Part shown: piece by piece, positions 17,845 to 26,284 of the stretch | Numbering within the stretch: the first letter of the stretch is position 1 | Layout: every line of letters starts with the position of its first letter | From: Cystobacter fuscus | Lineage (GTDB): Bacteria; Myxococcota; Myxococcia; Myxococcales; Myxococcaceae | Length of the DNA: 64,000 nucleotides | Assembly (NCBI RefSeq): GCF_002305875.1 | Contig: NZ_CP022098.1 | Coordinates: 2,046,001-2,110,000 of the forward strand | Reading direction: 5' to 3' | The notes under the pieces: generated by a model | Told to the model about the DNA's origin: nothing | Seen by the model: the letters and a program-made list of their open reading frames with translations, nothing else | Database searches by the model: none | Translations under genes and position numbers: made by a program

Positions 17845-18102
17845 ATGAGCACCCGAACCCCTCGCACCCCCGGCGCCCGCCGCGCCGCCCCGCGCCCCGC
17901 CGCCGCTGGCGAGCTACCTCCACCGCCGCGCAACTGGACCACCGTGAAGGACGCCGCCGACCGCGCTGGCGTCCACGTGGCCACCGTCTACCGCTGGTGT
18001 GAGTCGCAAGAGGTGGAAGCCCGCCGGCTCGGCCGGAGCGGCTGGCGTGTGCGCCTCGCCTCCGACGGCTTCCCGCTCTTCCGCACCGAGCGCTCCGCGT
18101 GA
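17845..18102 (+). CDS. Excisionase-like / MerR-type HTH protein
   Basis: An 85-residue protein. A Pro/Arg-rich leader is followed by WTTVKDAADRAGVHVATVYRW, a classic helix-turn-helix of the excisionase (HTH_17) class, then ARRLGRSGWRVR as the wing. It overlaps the next gene by GTGA. It may direct the serine recombinase or integrase, or repress the virion operon across the divergent promoter. Confidence 0.75.
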   Translation: MSTRTPRTPGARRAAPRPAAAGELPPPPRNWTTVKDAADRAGVHVATVYRWCESQEVEARRLGRSGWRVRLASDGFPLFRTERSA

Positions 18103-18740
18103 AAGCCGCGTGCTACCTGCGCGTCTCCACCGATGAGCAGACGTTGGAGAACCAGCGTGCGCCGCTCCAGGCCCTGTGCGAGGCGCGCGGCTGGGAGCCC
18201 GTCTGGTACGAGGAAACCTGGAGCGGCCGCGACGACCGGCGCCCGGAACTCAGCCGCCTGCGTGAGGACTGCCGCCGCGGCCGGGTGCGCGCCGTGGCTG
18301 TCGTCGCCCTGGACCGCCTGGCGCGCAGCGCTCGCACGTGCCTGCGCTTCTTCGAAGACGCCGACAGGTGGGGGGTGCAGGTGGTGAGCCTGCGCGAGTC
18401 CTGGAGCGAGGCGGACCGGGCCTTGAGAGACTTAATCATCCACGTGCTGGCCTTCGCCGCCGAACTCGAGGTGTCCGCCCTGCGCGAGCGCACCCGCGTG
18501 GGCATGCGGCGCGCCCGGGAGAAGGGCACCCGGAGCGGTCGCCCCATCGGCAGGCCCCGTCTCTCCCGTACCCAGCTCGGCGCCGCCGCCGCCATGGTCC
18601 AGGCGGGTGAGAGCCAGCGCAAGGCCGCCGAGAGTTGCGGCGTCTCCCGCCGGGCCCTGAAACGCCACCTGGAGGGCCTAGGCGCCCCGCAGAACGACGA
18701 AAGGGCCCGGGAGCCCCCTGGGGAGCCTCCGGACCCCTGA
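18099..18740 (+). CDS. Serine recombinase (resolvase/invertase family)
   Basis: A 213-residue protein with a GTG start. The N-terminus ACYLRVSTDEQ gives the nucleophile Ser10; VVALDRLARSARTCL and the E-helix region (AELEVSALRERTRVGMRRAREKG) complete the resolvase fold. A C-terminal GRP.GRPRLSR hinge leads to a Hin-type HTH (QRKAAESCGVSRRALKRHL). It could resolve dimers or multimers of the viral genome, or invert DNA. A second recombinase beside a tyrosine integrase is unusual in a 12.8-kb provirus. The nested palindrome right after it could be its target. Confidence 0.88.
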   Translation: MKAACYLRVSTDEQTLENQRAPLQALCEARGWEPVWYEETWSGRDDRRPELSRLREDCRRGRVRAVAVVALDRLARSARTCLRFFEDADRWGVQVVSLRESWSEADRALRDLIIHVLAFAAELEVSALRERTRVGMRRAREKGTRSGRPIGRPRLSRTQLGAAAAMVQAGESQRKAAESCGVSRRALKRHLEGLGAPQNDERAREPPGEPPDP

Positions 18741-18742
18741 GT

Positions 18743-18822
18743 GGGGCAAAAGGGTCAGCCGCCGCGCCCCTCGGGGACTACCCCTCACCCGAGGGCGGGG
18801 CAGAAGGGGTCCCTTTTGCCCC
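18743..18822. repeat. Nested palindrome between convergent genes
   Basis: GGGGCAAAAGGG (18743-18754) pairs exactly with CCCTTTTGCCCC (18811-18822). Inside, CCTCGGG (18769-18775) pairs with CCCGAGG (18788-18794). It starts just after the recombinase stop and ends 7 bp before the stop of the convergent gene. It may be a bidirectional terminator, a resolution site or a replication origin; the sequence alone cannot tell. Confidence 0.7.
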
Positions 18823-18828
18823 GACAAG

Positions 18829-19185
18829 TCAGGGCACCGCCTCGTCGACCGAACACGCGCCGTCCCTGCCCTGCACCACGACTCTTAGGCGCTTGTTCTT
18901 CACCGCCCAATCTAGATGTTCGCGGTCACCAGCCTTGACTTCGACCATGCTGCCTGACCAACCGTTCTCCCTTCTCGCCCTAAGCACCTCCAGTATGGCT
19001 TCCGTCCATTGCCGGTGCTCATCCTCCCGCTGAGCCGCCGCACGCTTTGCGGCGTCCTCACGCCGACCGCGCCGGATGTCGAGCACGTTCCTCAACGCCG
19101 TCGTTCCGCCCGCCGCCACCGCCGTTACGGCGACAACGGCCGACCAATACTTCCCAAGCCACTCCGCGACACTTTCCAGACCCAT
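18829..19185 (-). CDS. Small membrane protein
   Basis: The ATG at 19185 has GAGAGGA 8 nt upstream; 118 residues. An N-terminal span (WSAVVAVTAVAAGGTTAL) is followed by a charged helix (RRGRREDAAKRAAAQREDEHR) and a small C-terminal domain with a single Cys. It is the last gene of the right-hand leftward run. Role unknown; a membrane-bound regulator or virion protein is possible. Confidence 0.55.
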   Translation of the reverse strand: MGLESVAEWLGKYWSAVVAVTAVAAGGTTALRNVLDIRRGRREDAAKRAAAQREDEHRQWTEAILEVLRARRENGWSGSMVEVKAGDREHLDWAVKNKRLRVVVQGRDGACSVDEAVP

Positions 19186-19198
19186 GGACACAATCCTC

Positions 19199-19468
19199 TC
19201 ACAGCGACTCGTCGGGCTTGAAGCCCATGGGCCGCCGCTTGCCCTTGCGCTCCAGGTGCTCGCGCAGCGTACCCTGGATGGCAATGCCGGCCAGCACCTC
19301 GGGCCCGTGGTGCTGGGCCGCCGCCACCCAGTCCGCGAGCAGGCCGAGCGCGCGGCGCTGCTCCGGGTCCACCACGAGCCCGGCCTTGGCCGCCTTGTCC
19401 AGCTTGCGCACCTCGGTGCGCACGGCCGCCGCCGCCAGCTGGCACGCGCCGCGCCATGCCGGGCTCAT
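19199..19468 (-). CDS. Small provirus protein (89 aa)
   Basis: A helical, Ala-rich, basic protein (AAVRTEVRKLDKAAKAGLVV, KRRPMGFKPDESL). Its ATG overlaps the upstream stop in ATGA, one of four coupled genes in this early-looking block. No homologue recognised. Confidence 0.55.
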   Translation of the reverse strand: MSPAWRGACQLAAAAVRTEVRKLDKAAKAGLVVDPEQRRALGLLADWVAAAQHHGPEVLAGIAIQGTLREHLERKGKRRPMGFKPDESL

Positions 19469-19680
19469 GGCGTCACCTCGGCGAACAACTCCAACTGCAC
19501 CGGCGCGGACACGCCCAGAGCGGCCGCCCGCGCGTTGAACTCCGCCGCGAGCCCCCGGGCCTCGTCGAACACCACCGGCATGTCCTCGTCCGCCACGTGG
19601 ACGCCCGGCCCCGGGCCGTGCACCAGCACCACGCGCGCCGCCTCCGCGAGACACAGCCCGCGCGCCTCCGACCGCGTCAT
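19465..19680 (-). CDS. Small provirus protein (71 aa)
   Basis: A small acidic protein (MTRSEARGLCLAEAARVVLV... ending LELFAEVTP). Both ends overlap neighbouring genes by ATGA, which defines the start and makes it a translated member of the block. Function unknown. Confidence 0.55.
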   Translation of the reverse strand: MTRSEARGLCLAEAARVVLVHGPGPGVHVADEDMPVVFDEARGLAAEFNARAAALGVSAPVQLELFAEVTP

Positions 19681-19982
19681 AGCGACACCTCCCGGCAGCA
19701 CGGCGGCACCACCGGCCGCCCTCGGCAGTTTTCCCAGAGCGGCACGCCGTGGCGGCAGCTCGGCCACGCCGCCGCCCCCGCCAGCACCACCCCGCGCGCC
19801 GGCATGGCGCCGTGGCGGCCGGGCATGCTCTCCGGGCGAGCGCTGCCGCAGTCCTCGCACGGCACCCAGCGCGGCGCGGCGGCCACTACGACGCCGCCAG
19901 TCTGCACCTGGGGGCCCTCGCCACGCGCGCTCCCCTTGGCCCACGTGCGCACGGACACTCGCGCCTCGGTCGGCGCGCTCAT
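19677..19982 (-). CDS. Small Cys-containing provirus protein (101 aa)
   Basis: It starts in an ATGA overlap with the stop of the preceding gene. The sequence includes WVPCEDCGSARP and later PSCRHG...ENCRGR...PPCC, giving six Cys and a CxxC pair that could bind zinc. It may be a small zinc-finger protein acting on DNA or RNA. No family recognised. Confidence 0.55.
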   Translation of the reverse strand: MSAPTEARVSVRTWAKGSARGEGPQVQTGGVVVAAAPRWVPCEDCGSARPESMPGRHGAMPARGVVLAGAAAWPSCRHGVPLWENCRGRPVVPPCCREVSL

Positions 19983-20812
19983 TCCGACACCCCCGCCTTG
20001 TCCAGCATGGACTCCAGTTCCGCCACCTGGTCCATCGCCTGCCGTTCCCGCACCTCGGCGTCCGCCAGACACCTCTCCAGCTTGCACGCGCGCTCGGCGG
20101 CCGCGCTGGCCTGCATCAAGGCGTCGTCGCGCTCGCGCCCCACCGCGCGGGCCCGGCCGCGCAGCGTCCACAGCACCCGAGCCAGGGCGCGACGAACGGC
20201 CCGCTTTGCACTCAGCGGCAGCGCCGCGAGCCGGAAGGCGTCCGCCACGGCGCGCACGTCCCCTCGCACCCCCCGCCGCTCCGCACGTCGACACACGTAG
20301 CAGCTGCACGCGCCCCGCGGCTGCCCATGGCAACGCGCGTCCCCAGCATCTGGGCAGCACTGCCGCAACCCCGGCGGCACGCCCGCGTCCGCCGCGCCCG
20401 CGCCGCTCCCGGCCGCCCATGCTCGCTCCCGGACTGGCGGCACCGGACCGCTCGCCACACGCGCAGCGGCCGTCGGCGAGCCGCGCTGGATGAACTTCAC
20501 GCACTCACACCCGACGCGGCGCCGGCGGCACTTCCCCAGGCCCCGCGTGCCGCGCCAAGCGCCGTGCTCATTCGACGCGTGACCACACACGCACCGTGGT
20601 CCCTGGACTCCCGGCACCATGCCCTTCTCCAGGGGCCTCGCCTCCGCTTCGCTCCGGCTCGGCGGCGCAGACGACGCGGCACCACTCACGGCGGAAGGAG
20701 ACTGCCTCCCCTGCACATCCTGGCGAGAGGCGAGGTAGCGGAGGCACTGTTCACACGTCACGACGTCAGACCGCTCGACGGTCAGGACACGCGCCACCTC
20801 CCGGCCACACAC
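19979..20812 (-). CDS. Cys-rich putative zinc-binding protein with coiled coil
   Basis: A 277-residue protein with a GTG start (uncertain). Three Cys clusters are visible: CEQCL near the N-terminus, CVCGH...C...CEC in the middle, and QCC...C...CSCYVC further on. The C-terminal 80 residues are a charged helix (ERDDALMQASAAAERACKLE..., VAELESMLDK). It is the first gene of the right-hand block, next to attR, the place of an early regulator. It is likely a zinc-finger DNA-binding protein. I do not recognise a replication motif in it. Confidence 0.5.
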   Translation of the reverse strand: MCGREVARVLTVERSDVVTCEQCLRYLASRQDVQGRQSPSAVSGAASSAPPSRSEAEARPLEKGMVPGVQGPRCVCGHASNEHGAWRGTRGLGKCRRRRVGCECVKFIQRGSPTAAARVASGPVPPVRERAWAAGSGAGAADAGVPPGLRQCCPDAGDARCHGQPRGACSCYVCRRAERRGVRGDVRAVADAFRLAALPLSAKRAVRRALARVLWTLRGRARAVGRERDDALMQASAAAERACKLERCLADAEVRERQAMDQVAELESMLDKAGVSE

Positions 20813-20868
20813 GGTGCGCTGCGCTCCCGACGACTCCGCCGCGTGAATCCTCTTCCTGTTTTCCTGCT

Positions 20869-20876
20869 TGGACGAA
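20869..20876. other. Attachment site attR core
   Basis: TGGACGAA, the second copy of the 8-bp repeat. To its right the transposase gene continues in the same register as in the intact copy at 38979 onward. Confidence 0.8.
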
Positions 20877-21303
20877 GCGCTGGAGCAAACGCGGTAGTGG
20901 GAGCAGGGCGGAGGGGGAGGGGCGGTTCGCCGAGCAGTGGGCCGAGCCGGTGGAGTTGGAGGTAGCGCCGCTGCCGTGTTGGGTGGGGAAGAGTGAAGAA
21001 GAGAGGCAGGGCGCGGTGCGGGAATTGCTCCAGGAGGTGGAAGCCGAAGCGCGTGCGCGAGGCAAGCCCGCCCTGGGGGCTCAGGCCGTGCAGGCGCAGC
21101 ACCCGCATACCCGGCCTGAGCGACTCAAACGCAGCCCGCGGCCACTGGGGCATGCCTCCACGCGACAGGCGCTGAGAGAACTGCGTGAGCAGTACCGTGC
21201 CTTCGTCGCGGTGTTCCGCGAGGCAGCGGCTCGGTGGAGACGGGGGGATTTTTTGGCTCATTTCCCTCGGTTCGCCTTCCCTCCTCGAGTGGTGCCGGGT
21301 TGA
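20869..21303 (+). pseudogene. Y1 transposase, 3' half
   Basis: The C-terminal half of the transposase split by the provirus, beginning WTKRWSKRG and ending PPRVVPG. It is almost identical to the same part of the copy at 38733-39413. Past the stop both copies share the sequence up to GACACCTATCCCG and then diverge, so the element ends at about 21332. The half has no start of its own. Confidence 0.85.
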
Positions 21304-21723
21304 GTCTTTCAACTTCTTTGACACCTATCCCGAGCCCCGTTTCGCTGAGCCGGTGCACGCGAGAAGCCGGCCCGGGATTGACCCGGGCGCGCCCTCGGGT
21401 GCCCAAGAGCGTCAGTCTTTTGTCGTAAAACGTCACTTCGCGCACCCAGGGGACGAGGTCCGCGCGGCCGCTCCGAGGGAAGACAGGTGGACGGGCCATT
21501 GGCACGTCTGATGCTTTGCGCTCCGGCGCAGTCCAACCCGAGAGCTGAGTGACGATGCGTCGAGCGATGACAGGCTGGGGCCGTGCCCTGAGCGTGTTCC
21601 TGTATGGAATGCTGATGACCGGGTGGTTTCTTCATCTGAAATAGCCGCAAACATCAGCCATTGCTGGATCACCGGAGCTTCGTCATTCCAGTTGAAACGC
21701 AACACACACCACAGGAAAGAACC
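21304..21723. other. Flank of transposase element; possible gene remnant
   Basis: The transposase right end lies at about 21332. Beyond it, the minus strand at 21333-21505 keeps an open frame (VPWVREVTFYDKRLTLLGTRG) that reads like the truncated end of a real protein, but I cannot name it. A promoter for the next gene should lie near 21650-21720. Confidence 0.4.
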
Positions 21724-22305
21724 ATGAAGAACCTGAAGCCCTTGCTGGCCGTGCCCCTGTTTTGCATTGCTCCCATGCTCGCGGCCGCTGGCGAGCCCGC
21801 CGCCGAGGACTTTGTCTCCAGGCGCTCGGAGTTCGTCACCCTCGTGCCGGGCAAGACGGTGGAACTCCCCGCGCTGCGCGGGGACGACCGGTCGGCCTCG
21901 CGGCTCGCGGCCATGACGACCCAGATCTATCATTTCGGGAACTGGACCGGCGTCCCCACCTATTCAATTGGCGCGATCTCGGGCTCCACCGTGTACCACC
22001 CGCTGCCCAACCCCCTGAACTTCTCGGAGCCGGACGTCTTTTGGGGCTCGGCCCAGGCGTTCGTGGACGTCCCGGCCCTCACGCCGTGGACCCAGGTCTT
22101 CGCCTATACGACCAATCCGTCGGATCCCTACGGCCAGGCGAAGACCTGCAGCTGGCAGGTCGACGTCAGCGTCGTCAACGGCGCCTGCACGGCGAACGTC
22201 ACGACGTCCGCCTACGGCCAGCAGGGCGCGACCTGCCTCATCGGCGACGGCGCGTGGGTCGACCCCGCATCGTGCAAGCTCTACGTGGCCGTCAGCATCG
22301 AGTGA
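21724..22305 (+). CDS. Secreted protein of unknown function
   Basis: A 193-residue protein starting MKNLKPLLAVPLFCIAPMLA, a Sec signal peptide likely cleaved near AAAGEP. The mature part is beta-rich and aromatic (IYHFGNWTGVPTYSIG, FAYTTNPSDPYG) with three Cys. It has its own start and a strong hairpin after the stop, so it is a single-gene unit. No family is recognised. Confidence 0.65.
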   Translation: MKNLKPLLAVPLFCIAPMLAAAGEPAAEDFVSRRSEFVTLVPGKTVELPALRGDDRSASRLAAMTTQIYHFGNWTGVPTYSIGAISGSTVYHPLPNPLNFSEPDVFWGSAQAFVDVPALTPWTQVFAYTTNPSDPYGQAKTCSWQVDVSVVNGACTANVTTSAYGQQGATCLIGDGAWVDPASCKLYVAVSIE

Positions 22306-22321
22306 GTGGAAGCCACCCCGT

Positions 22322-22350
22322 CTTCCCGTGGCGCACACGCTCACGGGAAG
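22322..22350 (+). terminator. Hairpin terminator of the secreted-protein gene
   Basis: CTTCCCGTG (22322-22330) pairs exactly with CACGGGAAG (22342-22350), starting 17 bp after the stop codon. No strong T-run follows. Confidence 0.55.
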
Positions 22351-22376
22351 CGGGCCCTGGCCGCGCCTCGCCGCCG

Positions 22377-22600
22377 TCAAGGCAAGACCTTCAGAAAGAT
22401 CAGGACGATCCCCGCGGGGACCGCGAGCACGAACGCCAGTCCGTGCATCTTGAGGAGGCCGGACATGCTCTCGCGGCGGAGGCCGAGGCTGGAATGAGGA
22501 CCACGCCCAACAGCACCCCATGCACCAGGACACGCTGCTTCGGGTCCTGATTCTCGGAGTTGGAGTCTCCGGACAGTTCTTCCGTGGTGTTCTCGGACAT
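22377..22600 (-). pseudogene. Small membrane protein, apparently frameshifted
   Basis: The minus strand encodes MSENTTEELSGDSNS... with a first hydrophobic segment (VLVHGVLLGVVLIPA); a second segment (MHGLAFVLAVPAGIVLIFL) ends the gene in another frame. Joined, they would make a two-span protein of about 73 residues. A frameshift around 22470-22490 would explain the break. This is a tentative call. Confidence 0.35.
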
Positions 22601-22711
22601 CGTGGAGCGGAGAGACGCACGGAGGCCCATCTCCCTCCTGTTGAATGCCGGTGTCCGCGGGCGTGGACCGTGGACGTCGGCGCGCACGACGAGCTAAGTC
22701 GCCTCGCCAAC

Positions 22712-23272
22712 ATGACTCCAAAGAAAAGGCGGGAGTGGGCCCGCGTCTTCATCAGTGCCAGGCGGCAGGGGCTTAGCGGGCTGAGACTCATCCTCGTCTC
22801 GGTCGAGTGCGCGAGTCAGCTGGGCACCCTGGTGCCCTTCCTCGTGGCCGTGCGTGTCGTGCCACGGGTTGCACCCACTCGAGGCCGCGTGGTGCGCGCG
22901 GCGTGGCACGTGCCTCCAACGTGGGGCCCGCGCGCTGTAGGGGCGATCGCCGTGGGCCTCGCCCTCTGGGGCGTGCTCACGCTCAGCGAGGACCCGGCCC
23001 CGCGCGCGGAGATGGAGGTGGAGGACACGGCGGTGCCGGAGTGGATCCTCACCGGCCAGGGCGACGCCGGGGTGGTGGCCAAGAAGATGCCCAGCAAGCG
23101 GATGAAGGGCCAGGCGGCGCCACCGTGCGAGGTGCCCAACGTAGCGCTCAACGACGCCTGCTGGGCGCGACTCGAGCAGCCTCCGCCTTGCGGCGACTTC
23201 TACGAGTCCGAGGGCCGGTGCTACGTGCCCATCGTCGAGAAGAAGCGCGCGCCCACCAGCGTGGGCGAGTAG
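22712..23272 (+). CDS. Membrane protein with C-terminal Cys domain
   Basis: A 186-residue protein. A basic N-terminus is followed by hydrophobic segments (LVPFLVAVRVV; AVGAIAVGLALWGVLTL) and a C-terminal domain PPCEVPNVALNDACWARLE...PPCGDFYESEGRCYVP with four Cys. The same domain ends the provirus protein at 9424-10140. In myxobacteria such proteins often lie near Ser/Thr kinase genes, so a link to kinase signalling or envelope structure is possible. Function unknown. Confidence 0.6.
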   Translation: MTPKKRREWARVFISARRQGLSGLRLILVSVECASQLGTLVPFLVAVRVVPRVAPTRGRVVRAAWHVPPTWGPRAVGAIAVGLALWGVLTLSEDPAPRAEMEVEDTAVPEWILTGQGDAGVVAKKMPSKRMKGQAAPPCEVPNVALNDACWARLEQPPPCGDFYESEGRCYVPIVEKKRAPTSVGE

Positions 23273-23278
23273 ACAGAT

Positions 23279-23461
23279 GTGATTGCCGACGGCCATCCAC
23301 TGCTCGCCGCAGCACAACACGCCAACGAGCTCCGCGACGACCTCTCCCTTGAGCAGCTCATCGACATGATCCACGCCATCGCGACAATCCACGGCGACAC
23401 CCGCTACGTGGAGCCAATCCTCCGGACCGCACTCGAGGGCCTTCGGCGCCGAACGATGTGA
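23279..23461 (+). pseudogene. C-terminal fragment of a TetR-family regulator
   Basis: The frame encodes IADGHPLLAAAQHANELRDD followed by LSLEQLIDMIHAIATIHGD, the ligand-domain end of TetR/AcrR regulators with SbtR-like character. No DNA-binding domain precedes it, so only the last 60 residues remain. Confidence 0.55.
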
Positions 23462-23558
23462 AACCCGCCTGGGGGGCGCGGTAGGGGAATGGGCCTGTTG
23501 GCTCTGGGGTGGTGTAAGCCTCAACACCCCGCGCGCTGGGCGAGCCCCTGCGCTGGAG

Positions 23559-23678
23559 CCAAGCACGCCCTCGACGTGGGCAGGCCGACGAGTTCTTTGA
23601 CACCTTCTCTGACACCTTCTCTGGGCCAAGCACGCCCTCGACGTGGGCAGGCCGACGAGTTCTTTGACACCTTCTCTG
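23559..23678. repeat. Tandem repeat with 67-bp period containing REP-like ends
   Basis: A 53-bp unit starting CCAAGCACGCCCTCGACGTG occurs at 23559 and again at 23626. Each ends TTCTTTGACACCTTCTCTG, which matches the right end of the Y1 transposase elements. After the second copy the sequence reads GACACCTATCCCGG, the same terminus as at 21332 and 39441. These look like remnants of transposase element ends. Confidence 0.65.
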
Positions 23679-23792
23679 GGGGACACCTATCCCGGCGCCC
23701 GGCCGGGGAAAGTTGCTGTAGGCTGGCGAAGCTCGGGCGTGTCGTCCGATTCCGTGTGATGGCGGCGCCGAACCTGCGCCGTGGGGGCTTGC

Positions 23793-25253
23793 ATGAATGA
23801 GAGCGTGAGGACCAGGCGGTGGCCGATGGCCTTGGCCTTGGCCTTGGCGGCGATGCTGATCATCACGAGCACCCGCTATCTGCTCTCCGGCCTGTCGATC
23901 GTCCGCTATGAGCTGGGCCACATCTATGTGCCAGAGAACCGTGCCCGGCCGGGCAGCCGGCTGATCGCGGTCCGCTACATGCGGATCAAGGGAACGGCCC
24001 CCTGGGGAACGCCGCCGGTGTTCATGCTGCCGGGCGGTCCGGGCGACAGCTATATCGAAGCCTTCACGAAATCCGGGCTGGACTGGTTCGGCGCGGCCAG
24101 GCAACGCGGCGACGTCCTTCGCTTCCGGCGCGCGGGCGACGTGGTCGTCATGGACCAACGGGGCGCGTCGGGCCCCTCGGAGCGGCTGGGCTTCAACTAC
24201 AACCCCGATGGGCAGCCGCTGGATCGGCCGGCGCGTCTGGGTGATGAACTCGAGGCCGCTCCATCCGTGGTGCGCCGGGCGCTGGCCCGCTATCCGGATC
24301 ATGACCTCGCCGGCTACACCGTCATCCAGTGCGTCGAGGACCTGAACGACCTGCGCCGGGCGCTCGGCTACGCCAAAATCAACCTCTTCGGGCTCAGCTA
24401 CGGATCGCAGTGGAGCTTCGCGGTCATGCGGCTTCATCCGGAGACGGTGAGCCGCGTGCTCCTGTCGGGCGTCGAGCCGCTCGACAACGGCTACGACATG
24501 CCGTCCCACGTCTGGGCAGCCCTGATGCGGATCGCCGCGGAGGCGGAGGCCGATCCACGCCTTCGGGCGTCGCTTCCGCGGGGCGGCTTCCGGCAAGCCG
24601 TCGACGAAATCCTGGCCCGCCTCGAGAAAGCGGCGGTCACCGTCCGGCTGAAGTCCGGCGAACAGGTCGTGCTCGGCCCGGAGGACTTCCGATTGAGCCT
24701 CGTCGCCCGCCCGTCGGAGTGGCCGGCGCGCATCATCGACATCCATCGGGGGCGGTATGAGGCGTGGGCCGAGGAGGTCGCGGCCAGTCGGCGGCCCCTG
24801 AAGGCCACGCCGTCCGCGCTGATCGGTCCGTTGATCGACACCAGTTTGAACGTTTCGGAGACCCGTGGTCGGCTCCTTGCCAATGACCCTGCGGTCCGAT
24901 ACCTGGGAACCTGGGGTTTCGCTCCGTCGATGGCCGCCGCTTCCCTGTGGCCCACGCCCGACGTCGGGGACGCGCTTCGACTTCCGGCAGAGAGCCCGAT
25001 CCCCGTAGTCTTCCTTCACGGGGACTGGGACACCTCCACGCCTATCGAAAATTCGCGGGAGATTCAGCCCTACTTCCCGAACAGCCGCCTGGTCGTCGTC
25101 CGGCGCGGCGGCCATGGGGCGATCTACGATCTGGCCGACCAGAATCCGGACCTGCTGGATCGGTTTCTCGACTACCTCCGAACGGGGGACATGACGGGCC
25201 TGCCGGCGGAGGTCGTTCTCGCACTGCCGAAATTCAGCGCGCCGGCGCCCTGA
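23793..25253 (+). CDS. Alpha/beta hydrolase, S33 (proline iminopeptidase / tripeptidyl aminopeptidase) type
   Basis: A 486-residue protein with an N-terminal signal anchor (MALALALAAMLIITSTRYLL). The hydrolase fold shows the oxyanion region MLPGGPGDS, VVVMDQRGASGPS, the nucleophile elbow GLSYGSQ with Ser202, an Asp in HGDWDTSTP and a His in GGHGAIY. This fits the S33 peptidase branch that removes N-terminal residues or splits small esters outside the cytoplasm. Its codon use is less GC-biased than its neighbours and the flanks are fragments, so it may have been acquired. Start taken at the ATG at 23793. Confidence 0.8.
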   Translation: MNESVRTRRWPMALALALAAMLIITSTRYLLSGLSIVRYELGHIYVPENRARPGSRLIAVRYMRIKGTAPWGTPPVFMLPGGPGDSYIEAFTKSGLDWFGAARQRGDVLRFRRAGDVVVMDQRGASGPSERLGFNYNPDGQPLDRPARLGDELEAAPSVVRRALARYPDHDLAGYTVIQCVEDLNDLRRALGYAKINLFGLSYGSQWSFAVMRLHPETVSRVLLSGVEPLDNGYDMPSHVWAALMRIAAEAEADPRLRASLPRGGFRQAVDEILARLEKAAVTVRLKSGEQVVLGPEDFRLSLVARPSEWPARIIDIHRGRYEAWAEEVAASRRPLKATPSALIGPLIDTSLNVSETRGRLLANDPAVRYLGTWGFAPSMAAASLWPTPDVGDALRLPAESPIPVVFLHGDWDTSTPIENSREIQPYFPNSRLVVVRRGGHGAIYDLADQNPDLLDRFLDYLRTGDMTGLPAEVVLALPKFSAPAP

Positions 25254-25281
25254 TCGGAGCACGCGGCGTCTACGTCCTCAC

Positions 25282-25629
<348 letters not shown>

Positions 25630-25756
25630 CGCAGTTGCCCACAGGCCCAAGCCCACTGCCTCGCCCCTGAGGGGAGCGCGGCCTGAGCAGGCGTGTACCA
25701 AGGGGGCTGTGCGGCCTCTGCACTGGCCTGGCGCAGTGCTCGGGCGGCCTCCGTCA

Positions 25757-25857
25757 AAGGTGTAACCGGAAAATGGAGGACTCCGTATCGGTAGGTACTC
25801 CCCCGAAAGACGGGGAGCGACGGAAACCACCGTCCCCATTCCACGGGAGTACACGAC
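25757..25857 (+). promoter_or_regulatory. Conserved leader, cassette A
   Basis: About 100 bp upstream of the peptide gene that recurs at 34940-35045 and, reversed, at 38502-38602. It starts TGTAACCGGAAAATG and ends GGGAG...CACGAC before ATG. It can fold as CTCCCC/GGGGAG with an 8-nt loop and as GACGG-AAACCA-CCGTC. In copy B the first stem is CTTCCCC/GGGGGAG, so pairing is kept though the bases differ. It may be a structured 5' UTR. Confidence 0.65.
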
Positions 25858-26100
25858 ATGATGAAGACACTGAAGGTGGGATTGCTCGGGCTGGCGCTGG
25901 GTGTGGCGAGCGCCTTTGTCCTCCCCTCGCAGGTGGCGATGGCCGGCGGCCCCTCTTCGGGGGGAGCGGGGGGGACCACGAACCCCACCCAGAACACCCC
26001 ACCCTCCGTCTGCCAGCTCAGAAAGGCCCTTTGCCTCATCGAGAATGCGGGCAACCCTGCGCGCGGTGTGATCTGCACGGCCATGTATGGTAATTGTTAG
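25858..26100 (+). CDS. Secreted small peptide A with four Cys
   Basis: An 80-residue precursor. [20 protein letters not shown]...VAMA is a Sec signal peptide nearly identical to that of peptide B. The mature part starts [10 protein letters not shown], is Gly/Thr-rich and ends with two Cys pairs (CQLRKALC and CTAMYGNC). GGGAG precedes the start. It lies upstream of the M91-like effector on the same strand. It may be a toxin-like or signalling peptide; no family known to me. Confidence 0.7.
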   Translation: MMKTLKVGLLGLALGVASAFVLPSQVAMAGGPSSGGAGGTTNPTQNTPPSVCQLRKALCLIENAGNPARGVICTAMYGNC

Positions 26101-26233
26101 CGGCGAGCAGGGACCGGAGGCGACCGCGCAGGACCTGATGCCGCGGTTGCGGCGGATCCACGCGAGCGAGGACATACAGGAGGGACTGCGCTCCTTCATC
26201 GAGTGGCGCGAGGCGCGCTTCCAGGGCAAGTGA
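26101..26233 (+). pseudogene. Enoyl-CoA hydratase C-terminal fragment
   Basis: The frame encodes [20 protein letters not shown] followed by [20 protein letters not shown], the C-terminal helices of crotonase-family proteins. It is fused directly to the end of peptide A. An almost identical copy lies at 39442-39586. It is a remnant without the active site. Confidence 0.6.
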
Positions 26234-26284
26234 GCCCCGAAGAGTCGTAGAGGCCTTTCCTTTCGATTTCTGGAGGTTCCACGA

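Noticed and set aside
23559..23678. CRISPR array
   Set aside because: Only two repeats with a 67-bp period and no variable spacers; the units match transposase ends. No CRISPR array was seen anywhere in the window.
25757..25857. c-di-GMP-I (GEMM) riboswitch in the peptide leader
   Set aside because: GAAAG and GACG-AAACC resemble parts of GEMM, but leader B lacks the GAAA loop and the second GEMM helix with its receptor is not visible, so I only call it a structured leader.
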